From: Zygnema cylindricum
Lineage: Eukaryota > Streptophyta > Zygnematophyceae > Zygnematales > Zygnemataceae
Length of the DNA stretch: 64,000 bases
Direction: 5' to 3'
Assembly: GCA_037447655.1 (NCBI GenBank)
Contig: JBBHKE010002397.1
Span: forward strand, 155,076-219,075
Under the pieces are notes generated by a model that made no database searches, was not told where the DNA came from, and worked only from the letters and a program-made list of their open reading frames with translations. Positions 44,046 to 54,722 of the stretch are shown in pieces. The translations under genes and the position numbers were made by a program. Numbering within the stretch: the stretch's first letter is position 1; each line of letters starts with the position of its first letter.

Positions 44046-44379
44046 GATGAATTTACCGCGCTCCCATTGGTTGAAGCATTGGCGCTTATGACAGTTTCGT
44101 CCTCACCAAAAATACTTCAAAGTTTGAAATTTGAAGCCTTAAACTAGAAAGTTCGAAAAGAAAAAAACGAAATAAGGTTTTCATGTCCACGTGTGAATCA
44201 TTTTTTTTTCAGGCTTATGTCGTGTTCTATCTCTTTGTCCTTTCTTGAGGTTATAATCTCAATTATAATTGGAAGTAAATGGAAAGCAAGAGTTCAAAAC
44301 TAAGATATTCACAAGAAAAATAAGGGCTAGTTTAATGTTGTTCTTGAAATGTTGATCTCAATATCTACCTGATAATGAC

Positions 44380-44432
44380 CCTTGAAAACCCTCAAAAACC
44401 CTGAAAAACCCTAAAAAACCCTAAAAAACCTC
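44380..44432. repeat. Degenerate telomere-like CCCTAAAAAA repeats
   Basis: Five or six units of AACCCTxAAAA, including two CCCTAAAAAA. The right copy (about 56615-56690) has the same kind of units, more diverged. The plant telomere unit is CCCTAAA; this is a short interstitial array or a chance A/C-rich tract. Confidence 0.5.
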
Positions 44433-44715
44433 AATATCTACCTGGTAAAGGCCCCCTCGCGAATTTGTGCGAAGGATATGAATTTTCTCTCCACCGGTCC
44501 TATTACAAAGAATCTGAAATGAAGAACAAAAAAAAAGGAAGTCTGTGAGTGGAGTTGAGGGGAGGGAGAGAGAGGAAGAGAGAGGGAAAGAGAAAAGAGG
44601 CGGGGAGGGCAAAGATACAACGAGATAGAAAGAGAGAGAGAGAAAGAGAGGGAGGTAGGTAGGTAGGCAGGGAGGGTGGGAGCGAGGGATGGACGAAGAG
44701 GGTGCTAAAAGTCCG

Positions 44716-44820
44716 CAAAAACCAGGATTCGGCATGTCCCACACTTAGGAAAGTTGAACCTGGGACCTTTCACGTAAGCTGTGAATGCGCAAACCACTGT
44801 GCTACCAACCCATACTGGGT
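44716..44820 (-). repeat. tRNA-derived SINE-like repeat (left copy)
   Basis: On the minus strand: GGTTGGTAGCACAGTGG (A box), TTCACAGCTTACGTGAA (perfect anticodon-type hairpin), CCCAGGTTCAAC (B box), then a body AAGTGTGGGACATGCCGAAT. The head matches the cloverleaf at 42077. It lies in an intron of the GH5 gene and was present before the duplication. Confidence 0.7.
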
Positions 44821-45100
44821 CTAGTGGGTCCGTACTCGTTTTTTTTGAGTGCATTTCGAGTGTGGACGGAGCACATTCTACCCCGATATTGAACGACAAC
44901 CTCGTGCCATCGCAATAGGGTGGAGGGAGGAGAGGAGAGAGGTGTGGTGCGAGAGAGAGAGAGGGAGGCGAAGGATGTGAAAGTACGACGTTTGTATTTC
45001 AACAGTTTTAGGCCGCTGATTCATTTGATGCGACAAAACATCATGCGACATTTCTAACGTACACATGGGCGTTCGGATTTGATTTGTGTCAGCATTTAGT

Positions 45101-45657
45101 TATTGGAGGTGGATTGGTGGAAGCCATGAAATTGTACACAAGAGAAAGATCAATACATTGGAGAGAAATTGATTTGTATTTGGGGATGATTTCATTGAGT
45201 GAGAAAATTCACTTATATACAAAATACACAGTGCTAATTATTGTGGAGTCTAAGCGCTCTTTGGTGCGCTGTAACAAAAAGGATCCTAATCAAGATTGTA
45301 CGTTACTAGATTCTAATGTATGTAGACTAGATTCTAACGTAAGCTTGATTGTTACGGATTGACTTTAAGGCGGCAATGTACAAAAGTAATTAAGACCTAA
45401 AGTAACGACGTAGACTCAAACGACAAAGAGTAGGAAGCAACAAGTAAAGTACAAAAGAGAATTAATACAAATAATGAACATATGTAGAACAAAAAGAGAT
45501 CGTCGCCCAAAAGACTTGTACGTAGGGCGGCAAGACTTGACCGACACATGAAAAGACTTGACCGACGCACGTAATAATTCGTACGGTCAAGACCAAGATC
45601 GGACCGGCATATGTAATGACGCGTACGGACTGAACCGACACGAAATGTCCTTTAACA
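45101..45657 (-). mobile_element. Solo LTR, left copy only (empty site in the right copy)
   Basis: 557 bp; reads TGTTAAAGGACATTTCG at its start and CTCCAATA at its end on the minus strand (CA mutated to TA). Perfect TSD TTAGT (45096-45100, 45658-45662). The right copy has the empty site near 57395 (GTCAGCATTCAGTCACAC). It contains several CGTACG/GTAC motifs but no family-A landmarks, so it is a separate LTR family. Confidence 0.82.
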
Positions 45658-46227
45658 TTAGTCACACATGTTACGTAGCATTTGTCATCGTCCTATTGGT
45701 CATGTAGTTGGCAGGATGTCACATAACGTTGTTTAGCGTATCTTTAAATAGTGTCAAGCTAGTAGCTGAAGTTTTTTTTTGCAGACTCATGAAGCATTCC
45801 AAAGCATAGCCAGGAGGAGAGAAATTTGTAAGATTCATTGTAAGAACACTTGTATTACATTATAATCTATAGTCTAATCAAATGAAACAACGATGTTGCT
45901 ATTATATAACTATCTTTTTTTGCTAGTAACATGAGAAGTGAGTAACCTTCTTGTAATGCTTTAGTTTCATTAATACATTCTTCTTACATTGACTAAACTA
46001 CTTCTAAGCTATTCATTGAATGCTTAAGTGATTTCTTCGATATGAGTGGTGGTTTTTAATAGAGGCTCACTATGATTAACTATCATAAACCTAGTAATCA
46101 TAAATAAGCCCAAAGTCCAAAAGAAAAGGAGGAGGAATGGGAAGTAGTATAATAAAGGAGAATCTATTGTCCACTCACAAGCATAAAACATTAAAAGCTA
46201 ATACTATTTAAAATGATTATCTCTCAC

Positions 46228-46287
46228 CTGTTGATTTGCTGAGTTGAGGTTTATCCACAAAGAAGAATTCAATGACTGGAATTGTAC
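46228..46287 (-). pseudogene. Left-copy 20-codon exon with lost splice acceptor
   Basis: Counterpart of 57942-58001. The donor CAG|GTGAG is intact, but the acceptor AG of the right copy (TTTCAG|GTAC) is changed to GA (TTTCGA|GTAC). The nearest AG is one base later and would shift the frame. Confidence 0.78.
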
Positions 46288-46751
46288 TCGAAACAGCAAA
46301 CCAAGTAAAGAAATACCTTTGATTAATTCCATTTTAATAATATTAAATCACATACCCATTTATCACACCGTTTGCTGTGGTGTGGGTTTGCATTACTAGG
46401 TATCAAATAGGTCTACTATGTCAATTCACAGTAATTTTGGCACAATTCTCACACAAAGGACAATTCTCATGCTTTTTACGAAACAAATTTGGCTTATTCA
46501 CATTGAAAAATAAACCAGGGGGTAGAATTCGCCAATAAGTAGTGTAAACCAAAGTAATGTCCATGAGTTGTCAAGTGCATTTATTGTGAAACATCATTTT
46601 TTGTTAGAAACATACGAACTAGAGTGTATGACAAACATTACGAAAGAATGACTGATTTGGCATCACAAAAAAAATAATCATTTAGTTCACTTGCTTATTT
46701 TTTAATCAGGCAATTCATATAATTTTGCATTTAAAGTTTATTGCAACTCAC

Positions 46752-47118
46752 CCTAGTCCCATCATTCCATTGTTGCATGGTCGAATAGAGATTTGGAACC
46801 ATCCATGGTTTCCGTATTTAACCACGAGCCGATATTCGGTCCTCGAATTGAAGGAATTTGTGTAACTTCCAAAATTTCGTGTTGTTCCCACGTACCCCGT
46901 GATGTTGTCCATGTCCACAAACCCTTTCTGTCGCCACTTAGATACATTCCATTACTCGATTTTATATAAACAACAGCTCCTTGATTGGTATTATTTTCAA
47001 CTATAAATCGTGTGGTAGAAATACTTGCATTGGTGGTACATGAAAGAAAATGAGGGTCCTTTGATGATGGATTTTTAGTCAAATATAAGAATGTTCCATT
47101 TACCGTACGAAGTTGAAA
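46752..47118 (-). pseudogene. Left-copy trefoil/GH5-leader exon with 1-nt insertion
   Basis: 367 bp against 366 bp in the intact right copy (58467-58832). The extra A is in ACGGAAACCATGG, so the frame after GPNIGSWLNTE changes to TMDGSKSLFDHATME and stops. Splice sites (GCAG|TTTCAA and ACTAGG|GTGAG) are kept. Confidence 0.85.
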
Positions 47119-47352
47119 CTGCATACATGTCAAATATTCGTAAGTCCATGACGTTGGAGGAAGAGTTTTCATACTAATTTGAAAAGGTGTAAGTTTTAGC
47201 TTCAAAATTTTTGTATATATGTAGGTCTTACATTACTGTTGCGAAATTCCCAGGTGGACATTAAGTTTTTAAAGGAACAGCCGTTTATTAGAAAGGTTAA
47301 AAAATGAGTCGATGAAGCGTCTTCTTTCACTCTTGTTATAATGGAAACAGTA

Positions 47353-47890
47353 CACCGCGAATCGTTATTAGTGTCAACAACTCTAATTTGGGTTCTTAAA
47401 ATTTTGATTTTTTTCCCCAAATAGGATACATGATTTTAATTTTCCTTGACGTTAATTAAGGTACCGAACAAAATAGCGTAAAGCCCGAAAGTACAATAAA
47501 ATATAAATAGTGTGGTGTACGGTCGATGTTAGACTGTACATAAATGTACCTTTTCAAGTGAAAATTTTACAAAAAGTGAATTAAATCAGACGCGCACGCA
47601 TAGGAACGTGCGCTCAAAAAACGGGATTGGTCTGACACGTAAATTAGTCTTACATGTACGGATATTTAAATTTCACGACGAAGTACGATTTCTAATATTT
47701 TGTACGGATACATATAATAATGTGTATAATCGTACAGAAAATTTTCCATTTTTGCTGTTCCAAATTAGCATTAACGCCGAAATTAGAATGCACCTTTTTA
47801 AAAAAAAAAATCAAATTCTTAATTAGCATCAATTACGGTAAACTTACTTCTACACTATTTAAACCTTGACACTAAAAACGATGCGCGGTG
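47353..47890. mobile_element. MITE with 25-bp terminal inverted repeats and TA target site
   Basis: 538 bp; the left end CACCGCGAATCGTTATTAG and the inverted right end CACCGCGCATCGTTTTTAG match at 23 of 25 positions (full 25 bp ends GTGTCAA). Flanked by TA (47351-47352, 47891-47892), which is single in the right copy's empty site (CAGTAGTTTT, about 59096). No ORF. TA duplication suggests a Tc1/mariner-type source; the family is not identified. Confidence 0.85.
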
Positions 47891-48308
47891 TAGTTTTATG
47901 TACTCGTGGAACATTTAACCTTTTTTTAAGATATCTAAACTCATACAATGTCCAAACCGAAAATGCAACAATTCTAGTAAAACACAGTTTTACTCTCGAT
48001 TACGAATGTGCTTGTGCACCAGAGAAAGAGAGATAGCACAAGAGAGAGAGAAAGAGGGAGGGGGAGGGAGAGAGTGAAGGAGAGTGGGAATCAGTTGGGA
48101 AGGGTTGAATAGAGATGGATGCAATCTCGTGTTCAGAATTTTTTTGTACTTACTTGTTTTGCCTCATAAACATTTGATCTGATTCTCGAGAGAAATAACA
48201 AACAAACAACGACTTATTTGGGGTTATTGGAGGTTTTGGCGATTTCGGGTTTTATGTGTCGCTGTTATTTAGATTCACACAACAAAAAAATGATAGTTTG
48301 TATCTAAC

Positions 48309-48449
48309 CTCTTTTTCATTAACCCTTAAAACCGTTAAAAAGACGGAAGGAGGAGGTTGTTGTTTGGACGACGAGTTCACATTTCCTGTCCAATTGACTC
48401 CGTCAAAAGGTGTCCACCAAGTTTTCCAATAGGGTTGTCGAATTTGAAT
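48309..48449 (-). pseudogene. Left-copy 47-codon exon
   Basis: Counterpart of 59516-59656, 141 bp with both splice sites (TTCTAG|ATTC, AAAGAG|GTTAG). It is still open (QPYWKTWWTPFDGVNWTG) with a few substitutions. Intact alone, but part of the damaged exon set. Confidence 0.7.
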
Positions 48450-48909
48450 CTAGAATGCAGAGAGAGAGAGATGGAAGAAGGAAAACAGGAGAAGGGAGAG
48501 GGGGAGAGGGTAGAGGGTTAGGGAGAGGGAGAGGGAGAGGGAGAGTGGTGGGAGAAGGAGAGACAAAAGTTAGCTAGACATGACAAGAAAAATGTAAAAA
48601 AAAAAAGAAAGAAAATGGAAAAGAACAAAAGTGGGACATGTTGAGCTATTTCAAGAAAGAGGGAGAAGGCAAGGGTGAGGGGAGTGGAGGAGAGAGAAGA
48701 AGTTGGAGAAAAAAATAGGAAGGGAAGAAACAAGCGAGAGAGAGACAGCGATAGAGAGAGAGATAAGGATAGGGAGGAGAGGAGAAAACAAAGACTAGGG
48801 AGGAGAGGAGAAAACAAAGACTGAAAGAGAGAGAGAGAGAGGTAGAAGACAGTGAGAGAGAAAGAGAGAGGGAGAGAGGGAGAGAGAGAGAGAGCGAGAA
48901 AGATATTAC

Positions 48910-49701
48910 CGTGGCCCCGTGGGCCATGAGGCGCGACCACCAGGAAGAAGACATGGAGGGAGTGCCACGTGGCAGTAAGGGGGAGGAGGAGCAGCACACT
49001 CCCAGCCCGAGACAGGAGGGGCCGAAAGACTGGGAGGAAGTGGGAGGCGAGGGAGAGGGAGGGGGAGAAGAAAGAGGTGAAGGAGAGATAACGGGAGGCG
49101 GAGGAGGAAGGAGTGAAGGCGGAGGAGAGGAAGCTGGGGGATAGAAAGGCGGAGGAGATGCCAATGTGGGAGAATTGGGAGGAGGGATAGCTAGTGATAT
49201 GGGTGGAAGAGGAGGAGGAAAAAGGATAGGGGAAGTGAATGGATGAGGAGGGAGAGGGGAAGACACTGGAAGAAGCGGTGGAGGTGGAGATGGGAGGAGA
49301 AAACGAGAAGGAGAAGGTGGAAGAGGAGGAGGAGGTGGAGGAAGAGGAGGTGGAGATGGAGGGGAAGGAGATTGCGGTGGAAATGGAGGGGGAGGAGAAG
49401 GTGGAGGAAAAATCAGTGGAGAATTAGGAGGAAATGGTAGTGGAGAAGGAGGGGACGGAGAAGATGGTTGAGGAGGAGGAGGAGGAGATGGGAGAGAAGG
49501 AGGAGGAAAGTTTAGTGGAGATTGAGGCGTAGAAGGAAGAGGAGGAAAATATGGGATAGAGGGAGGAGAAGGAGATGGGGGGTGGCGAGGGAGGTGGAGC
49601 AGGAGGCGGAGACGGATATGGTGGAGAAGGGTAATAGTAGTATGGGAGAGAGTAATATGGATAGGATAGAGGATAAGGAGGGATCGTTGGAGGGAGTGGA
49701 G
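48910..49701 (-). pseudogene. Left-copy proline-rich exon, 3' part, cut by copia element C
   Basis: Open in the frame ending [14 protein letters not shown] at the donor ACG|GTAATATC, with [20 protein letters not shown] and SPPP/PPPP-rich sequence upstream. One Ser codon is absent relative to the right copy, a 3-nt change that keeps the frame. At 49701 the LTR of element C interrupts it. Beyond the element (54723 upwards) the same frame becomes Leu-rich and has a stop at about 54930, so the exon is not maintained. Confidence 0.65.
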
Positions 49702-50373
49702 TGTTGGGATATTGTCGTTTTCGCGACATTTTGCGAAGCGTCATTCCAACTTGAATTTGTTTGACGCGAACTGTCGCGTCATCATACAAAAGTACGACGT
49801 CGTTTCGCGACGGTACTTTTGATGTCCGAGAACGAAACATACTATTTCGTTTCGCGTCACTTGTTTGTTTCGTGCGCAGGTGTTTCAATTTGCGTGCAGG
49901 TGTGTTCGTGAAGCGACACGTGTTAAGTCAACGTTTGGAGTTTGTTGTTTCGAAAGAAGAAGCGTGTGCGCCTTCCTTCGTGGAACTTTCATTTGAAGAG
50001 TGCACAGTCAGCTAGGGACAGACTTCGTCGCTACGCTAAGTTTTGCTTGTCTTTTCTTGTTGTCTCTTAGTGCAGAGTAGCGAGTATATATAGGCAGCAG
50101 TAAACATGTGTAGAGTATCGAATTAATCGAATTGTATTAATCGATCTTACATTATTGAATCATAGAGGATTTGATATTGGAGTAAGAGATTATTTAAAGA
50201 GGATAGAGAAGAGAGAGAAGAGAGAAGAGACATGATGTAAAGAGGCTTCGGCCAAGAACACTTATAAATCTTTTTGGCTGAATATTCCTCTTGTCTTTTA
50301 TGAGCTTTCGCTGTGTAATGATATATGTATTGTGAATTATTTTAAGTGAAACTCTTTTGCTTAAGATCCTACA
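49702..50373 (+). mobile_element. Element C 5' LTR
   Basis: 672 bp, TGTTGGGATATT to GATCCTACA. A TATA-like GTATATATAGG at 50083-50093 marks the U3 end. CGCGACATT/TTTCGCGAC-type palindromes recur near its start (49720-49830), for example around TCGCGACGGTAC. Confidence 0.93.
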
Positions 50374-50375
50374 AT

Positions 50376-50387
50376 TGGTATCAAAGC
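50376..50387 (+). promoter_or_regulatory. Conventional iMet primer-binding site of element C
   Basis: TGGTATCAAAGC starts two bases after the LTR. It matches 11 of 12 bases of the complement of the initiator tRNA-Met 3' end (TGGTATCAGAGC), the usual plant copia site. Confidence 0.88.
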
Positions 50388-50415
50388 TAGTGCTTCGGAG
50401 ATAGAGAGGGAGCGC

Positions 50416-52137
50416 ATGGGGAGGAAGAAGAACAGAAATACTCCTTCCCCCATGTCGACTTCGGAGAGAGCAAAAGAGTTCAGTTTTTTGTGTTCTCAAT
50501 TTGAGGAGACTCGGAATACGGAGAGAAAATTTGAGGAGATGTTTGATACATTAATGAGATATGTATATTCACGATTTTAAACTCAATCTAGTGAGAAAAG
50601 AGAATTTGCTTCATTTCAGGCTGCCGATCCATTCAGTGGAGGAGCTAATGAGAGTGAGATAAAAGAGAGAATTCGGAAAGGTAAAGCAAAGATAGAGGAA
50701 GATTCAGATTTTGAAGAAGCATTGGATAATGAAGATGATTATAATATGTCGGGGAAATCCGTGGCTTTTAATGGCACCAATTATGCGGTTTGGAAGAAAT
50801 TTATTTCAAATCAACTTATTCTCAAGAGGCTTTGGAGAATTGTCAATGGAGAGGAGAAGATGCCAACGGAGAGTAAGGCACGTGCTCAATGGAGGTTGAA
50901 GGATATTGCGGCAACGACCGGTTTGATGAAGAATTGCACTTCTTCCGTGCTTGATCATTTCCTTGCTCACGGCACGGCCCATGAGTGTTGGCAAGCACTT
51001 GAGGAGCAATATGAGAAAGGCGTTGAGAACAAGGGTCAATATGTTTATACGGACTTTATGAATTTTAAAATCAAATCAAATGAAATGATGGATGATGCCG
51101 TGAAGCGCTTCAATATTATACTCGAGCAATTACTCAACAATGGTCGAGTTATTTTGGATGCGGATAAATTAAGCGTTTTTCTTAACGCTTTGCCGGACAA
51201 GCTTTCGCATCTTAAGGCTATCTTACGAGTGAAGGCGGATAATACTTTCGGATTCACCGTTAATTTTATCAAAATGTCGGAGGGAACTCCATCAGCTTCT
51301 TCAAGTGGAGGAGGAGGAGTTCTAAACTCTACTACTCCCGAAACCCCGGATCTTAACTATGCCGGTGGTAGAGGAGGTGGTAGAGGAGGCGGCCCGAGAG
51401 GTGGTGGCGGCCGAGGTAACAAGAAGGAGCAAGGTCGTCCACCGAAGATCCCTTCGGATCTTTCCAATGTGGCATGCTACCGGTGTAACCGGCCCGGACA
51501 CTTGTCATCCTCTTGTCCGGATAAAGACAAGCAATGTCATTTTTGTGGTAAGTGGGGGCATACGATTTCTCAATGTTATTCGAAGAGTCGAGATTCCGGA
51601 GGTGGTCGAGGAGGAGGCCGTGGTGGCGGTCGAGGTTATGGTAATGCAAATTACTTTGACTATGGTAATGAAACCGGTGATGTTTTTCCGGTTCTCAACC
51701 TAACACTTGATTCGGTGAGTAGTGAAGGAAATTTAGAGAAAGAGTGGATTATTGATACGGGGGCATCTCACCATGTTTGCACGGATGCTACCTTGTTTGA
51801 TGACATGAGGGAACTTACGGTTCCAAAGTTTATTGCGGTAGCAAGCGGCCATATCATTTCGGTTGATACGGTTGGCACGGTTCGGCTTGATCTTCTTTCA
51901 TGGGATATTGATGGGAAAGAGAAATCGACGCAGTATCGTCTTCAAAATACTCTTTACATTCCGGACGGATCGGTCAATTTGTTAAGCGTTCCACAAATCC
52001 AAAAGAGTGGTGGAAGTTTACTTGCGAGAGGTGATCAATCTATTGAGATTTGGAATGAGAAGGGGAATGTAATTGGAGAAGGAGTTGTAACGGATGCGAA
52101 TCATAGTCGGCTCTTATGGAGGAGGCCGAAATCCTAA
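50416..52137 (+). pseudogene. Element C gag-protease
   Basis: One frame from ATG 50416, with an in-frame TAA at 50578-50580, then open to TAA at 52135-52137. It has a capsid-type region (SVAFNGTNYAVWKKFISNQL, CWQALEEQYEKG, LSVFLNALPDKLSHLKAILR), Gly/Arg-rich boxes, two intact CCHC knuckles (CYRCNRPGHLSSSC, CHFCGKWGHTISQC) and the protease site WIIDTGASHHVC with NTLYIPDGSVNLLSV. Two nonsense changes and no frameshift: a relatively recent copy. Confidence 0.9.
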
Positions 52138-53495
52138 GTTCCCACCGAGGGAATTTCACACCAAATTTCAGAGTTGAAAGGTGATCTTACCTTATGGCAT
52201 CATCGCATGTGTCACACATCCGAGGTAAGTTTGAAGAAGATGATTCGTCATTCTTCGGTGAGAGGTTTGGACCTCGCATCCGGTGAGAAGGTGAATGGAT
52301 GTGGAGGATGTAGCAAAGGACGTCAAGTTCGGAAATCTCATCCGAATAAATACATCAAGCATCGTGCTCAAAGTCCTTTGGAGGTTGTTCACATCGATCT
52401 TTGTGGACATATTAAACCCGAGACAATTGGAGGTAACAAGTATACTTTGGTGATTGATGATGACTTCTCCCGGAAGTCATGGGTGTATTTATTGAAAAAA
52501 AAATCGGATGCATTTGAAAAATTTAAGGAATGGCATGTAATGGCCGAAAGGCAAATTGATAAGAAGCTTAAGTCCATTCGTTCGGATAATGGAGGGGAGT
52601 TTGTTGTTTTTGAGGGGTATTGTAAGGAGTGGGGGATAAGGCACCAATTCACGGCGTTTTATTCTCCGGAGTCAAATGGAGTGGCCGAGAGGAAGAATCG
52701 TACCTTACAAGAAATGGTCCGTGCGATGGTTCATAGCTCCGGACGAGAGATGTTTTTGTGGGGAGATGCGATTCTTACGGCAAATTACATTTGTAACCGA
52801 AGACTCACTTCGGTTTCCGGAAGTAAAACACCGCAGGAGTTATGGAGTGGTAGAAAGACCACGGTTCATCATTTGAGAATTTGGGGATGTCATGCTACGG
52901 TTTATGTGGAATCAATTAAGAGGAAGGGGAAATTTGCACCAAGGGTTGGCCGGGAATTTTTATTGAATATAGTGCAAAAGGGAGTTTATACCGAGTATAT
53001 GATCCGGCTCGTCACACCGTGGAGGAATCTCGGAATGTGGATTTTCATGAGGATCTCAAATCCGCCATGAATTCCGTTGGGAAATTTAAAGAAAATTTGG
53101 ATTTTTATGAGGAGAGTGAAATTGAGAATTTTCCGTTCATTGGGGATTCGGAATCCGATGTGGAACAGAATGAGAAAACTAAGAAAAAGAATTTGAAGAA
53201 ATCGGTTGAAATTGAATTTGAAAGTAAGAGTAATGGATCTTTGGATTCCCGAGTGCCTTCGAACATTCGGAAATCTCAAAGTTCTAAATTGAGTTCTAAA
53301 TCGAGTGAGAAGGAAATTGAAATTGAATCCGAGGAAGAGAAAGAGGAAAAGGAGGAGGAGCAAGTTATTAGGAGGAGCTCTCGGATTACAAAGGGGAAGA
53401 AACCGGAGAAACTCACTTACGATCGAAAAGGGGAAAATGCATCAAATTCGCATTATTTTCTTTCCGATGCTAAGGAGACGGAGTTTCTTTTGTAG
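52138..53495 (+). pseudogene. Element C integrase
   Basis: In frame with gag-protease: zinc domain LWHHRMCHTSEVSLKKMIRH with CGGCSKGRQVRKSHP, core VVHIDLCGHI, RSDNGGEFVVFEGY and ESNGVAERKNRTLQEMVRAM, then WSGRKTTVHHLRIWGCHA. A +1 shift near 52960 moves the C-terminal region (YRVYDPARHTVEESRNVDFH) to another frame, open to TAG 53493-53495, with an acidic/basic linker (IRRSSRITKGKKPEKLTY). Confidence 0.9.
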
Positions 53496-54045
53496 CAATC
53501 ACTTACGGAGAATATGACCGGCGACCCTCAATCTTATGTCAAGGCCAGGAGGTCGGTTGATTGGGAGAGTAAGTGGAAACCGGCGTGGGAGAAAGAATTT
53601 AAGTCAGTGGTTGATAATCAAACTTTTGAGGAAGAAAAATTACCGGAGGGGAAAAAGGCGATTGATGCAAAGTGGGTCTTTAAGACCAAAACTGGAGCTT
53701 CGGGTGAGATAATTTAGTACAAGAGTAATATTGTTTGTAAGGGATTCCAAAAACGTGAGTTAGGCATTCCTATTTGTTGAATGACAATTTATTCTGACAG
53801 CATGAGTTCAATGGCTATGGCGAAAAATCCAGTGTTTCACAAGAGGACGAAACACATTAGGATCGAATGGTATTTTGTAAAGAGATTTGGTTACGGCGAA
53901 CGAGATTGAATTTTCGTACGTACCAACAAAAGAGGAGGCGGCTGATTTGTTGACAAAGGCTGCTACACATGATGTGTTTGAGAGGGGGCGACCAAAACAT
54001 GGATTATTTTGAAGAGTTTGGCGAATCCGACAATAAGAGGGGGAT
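53496..54045 (+). pseudogene. Element C RT/RNase H remnants around a large deletion
   Basis: The RT start (WEKEFKSVVDNQTFEEEKLP, DAKWVFKTKTGASGEII, stop, CKGFQKRELGI) runs to about 53775. After a few unrelated bases the sequence jumps to the RNase H end (KHIRIEWYFVKRFGYGERD, then PTKEEAADLLTKA-like). The YVDD box and the RNase H core are gone, a loss of roughly 1.2-1.5 kb relative to a typical copia pol. Confidence 0.85.
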
Positions 54046-54717
54046 TGTTGGAATATTGTCGTTTTCGCGACATTTCGCGAAGCGTCATTCCAACTTGAAT
54101 TTGTTTGACGCGAACTGTCGCGTCATCATACAAAAGTACGACGTCGTTTCGCGACGGTACTTTTGATGTCCGCGAACGAAACATACTATTTCGTTTCGCG
54201 TCACTTGTTTGTTTCGTGCGCAGGTGTTTCAATTTGCGTGCAGGTGTGTTCGTGAAGCGACACGTGTTAATTCAACGTTTGTAGTTTGTTGTTTCGAAGG
54301 AAGAAGCATGTGCGCATTCCTTCGTGGAACTTTCATTTGAAGAGTGCACAGTCAGCTAGGGACAGACTTCGTCGCTACGCTAAGTTTTGCTTGTCTTTTC
54401 TTGTTGTCTCTTAGTGTAGAGTAGCGAGTATATATAGGCAGCAGTAAACATGTGCAGAGTATCGAATTAATCGAATTGTATTAATCTATCTTACATTATT
54501 GAATCATAGAGGATTTGATATTGGAGTAAGAGATTATTTAAAGAGGATAGAGAAGAGAGAGAAGAGAGAAGAGACATGATGTAAAGAGGCTTTGGCCAAG
54601 AACAATTATAAATCTTTTTGGCTGAATATTCCTCTTGTCTTTTATGAGCTTCCGCTGTGTAATGATTTATGTATTGTGAATTATTTTAAGTGAAACTCTT
54701 TTGCTTAAGATCCAACA
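54046..54717 (+). mobile_element. Element C 3' LTR
   Basis: 672 bp, TGTTGGAATATT to GATCCAACA, partner of 49702-50373. The CA-end base differs (CCTACA against CCAACA). Confidence 0.93.
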
Positions 54718-54722
54718 TGGAG

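Larger units (their letters stand above)
49702..54717 (+). mobile_element. Copia element C (internally deleted), inserted in the left proline-rich exon
   Basis: 5016 bp with two 672-bp LTRs (49702-50373, 54046-54717), perfect TSD TGGAG (49697-49701, 54718-54722), a conventional primer site and a polypurine tract AATAAGAGGGGGA. The LTRs differ at about 16 positions (2.4%). It encodes gag, protease and integrase in order, but most of RT and RNase H is deleted. Unrelated to family A in LTR, primer site and protein sequence. Absent from the right copy, so it arrived after the duplication or was never duplicated. Confidence 0.95.
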
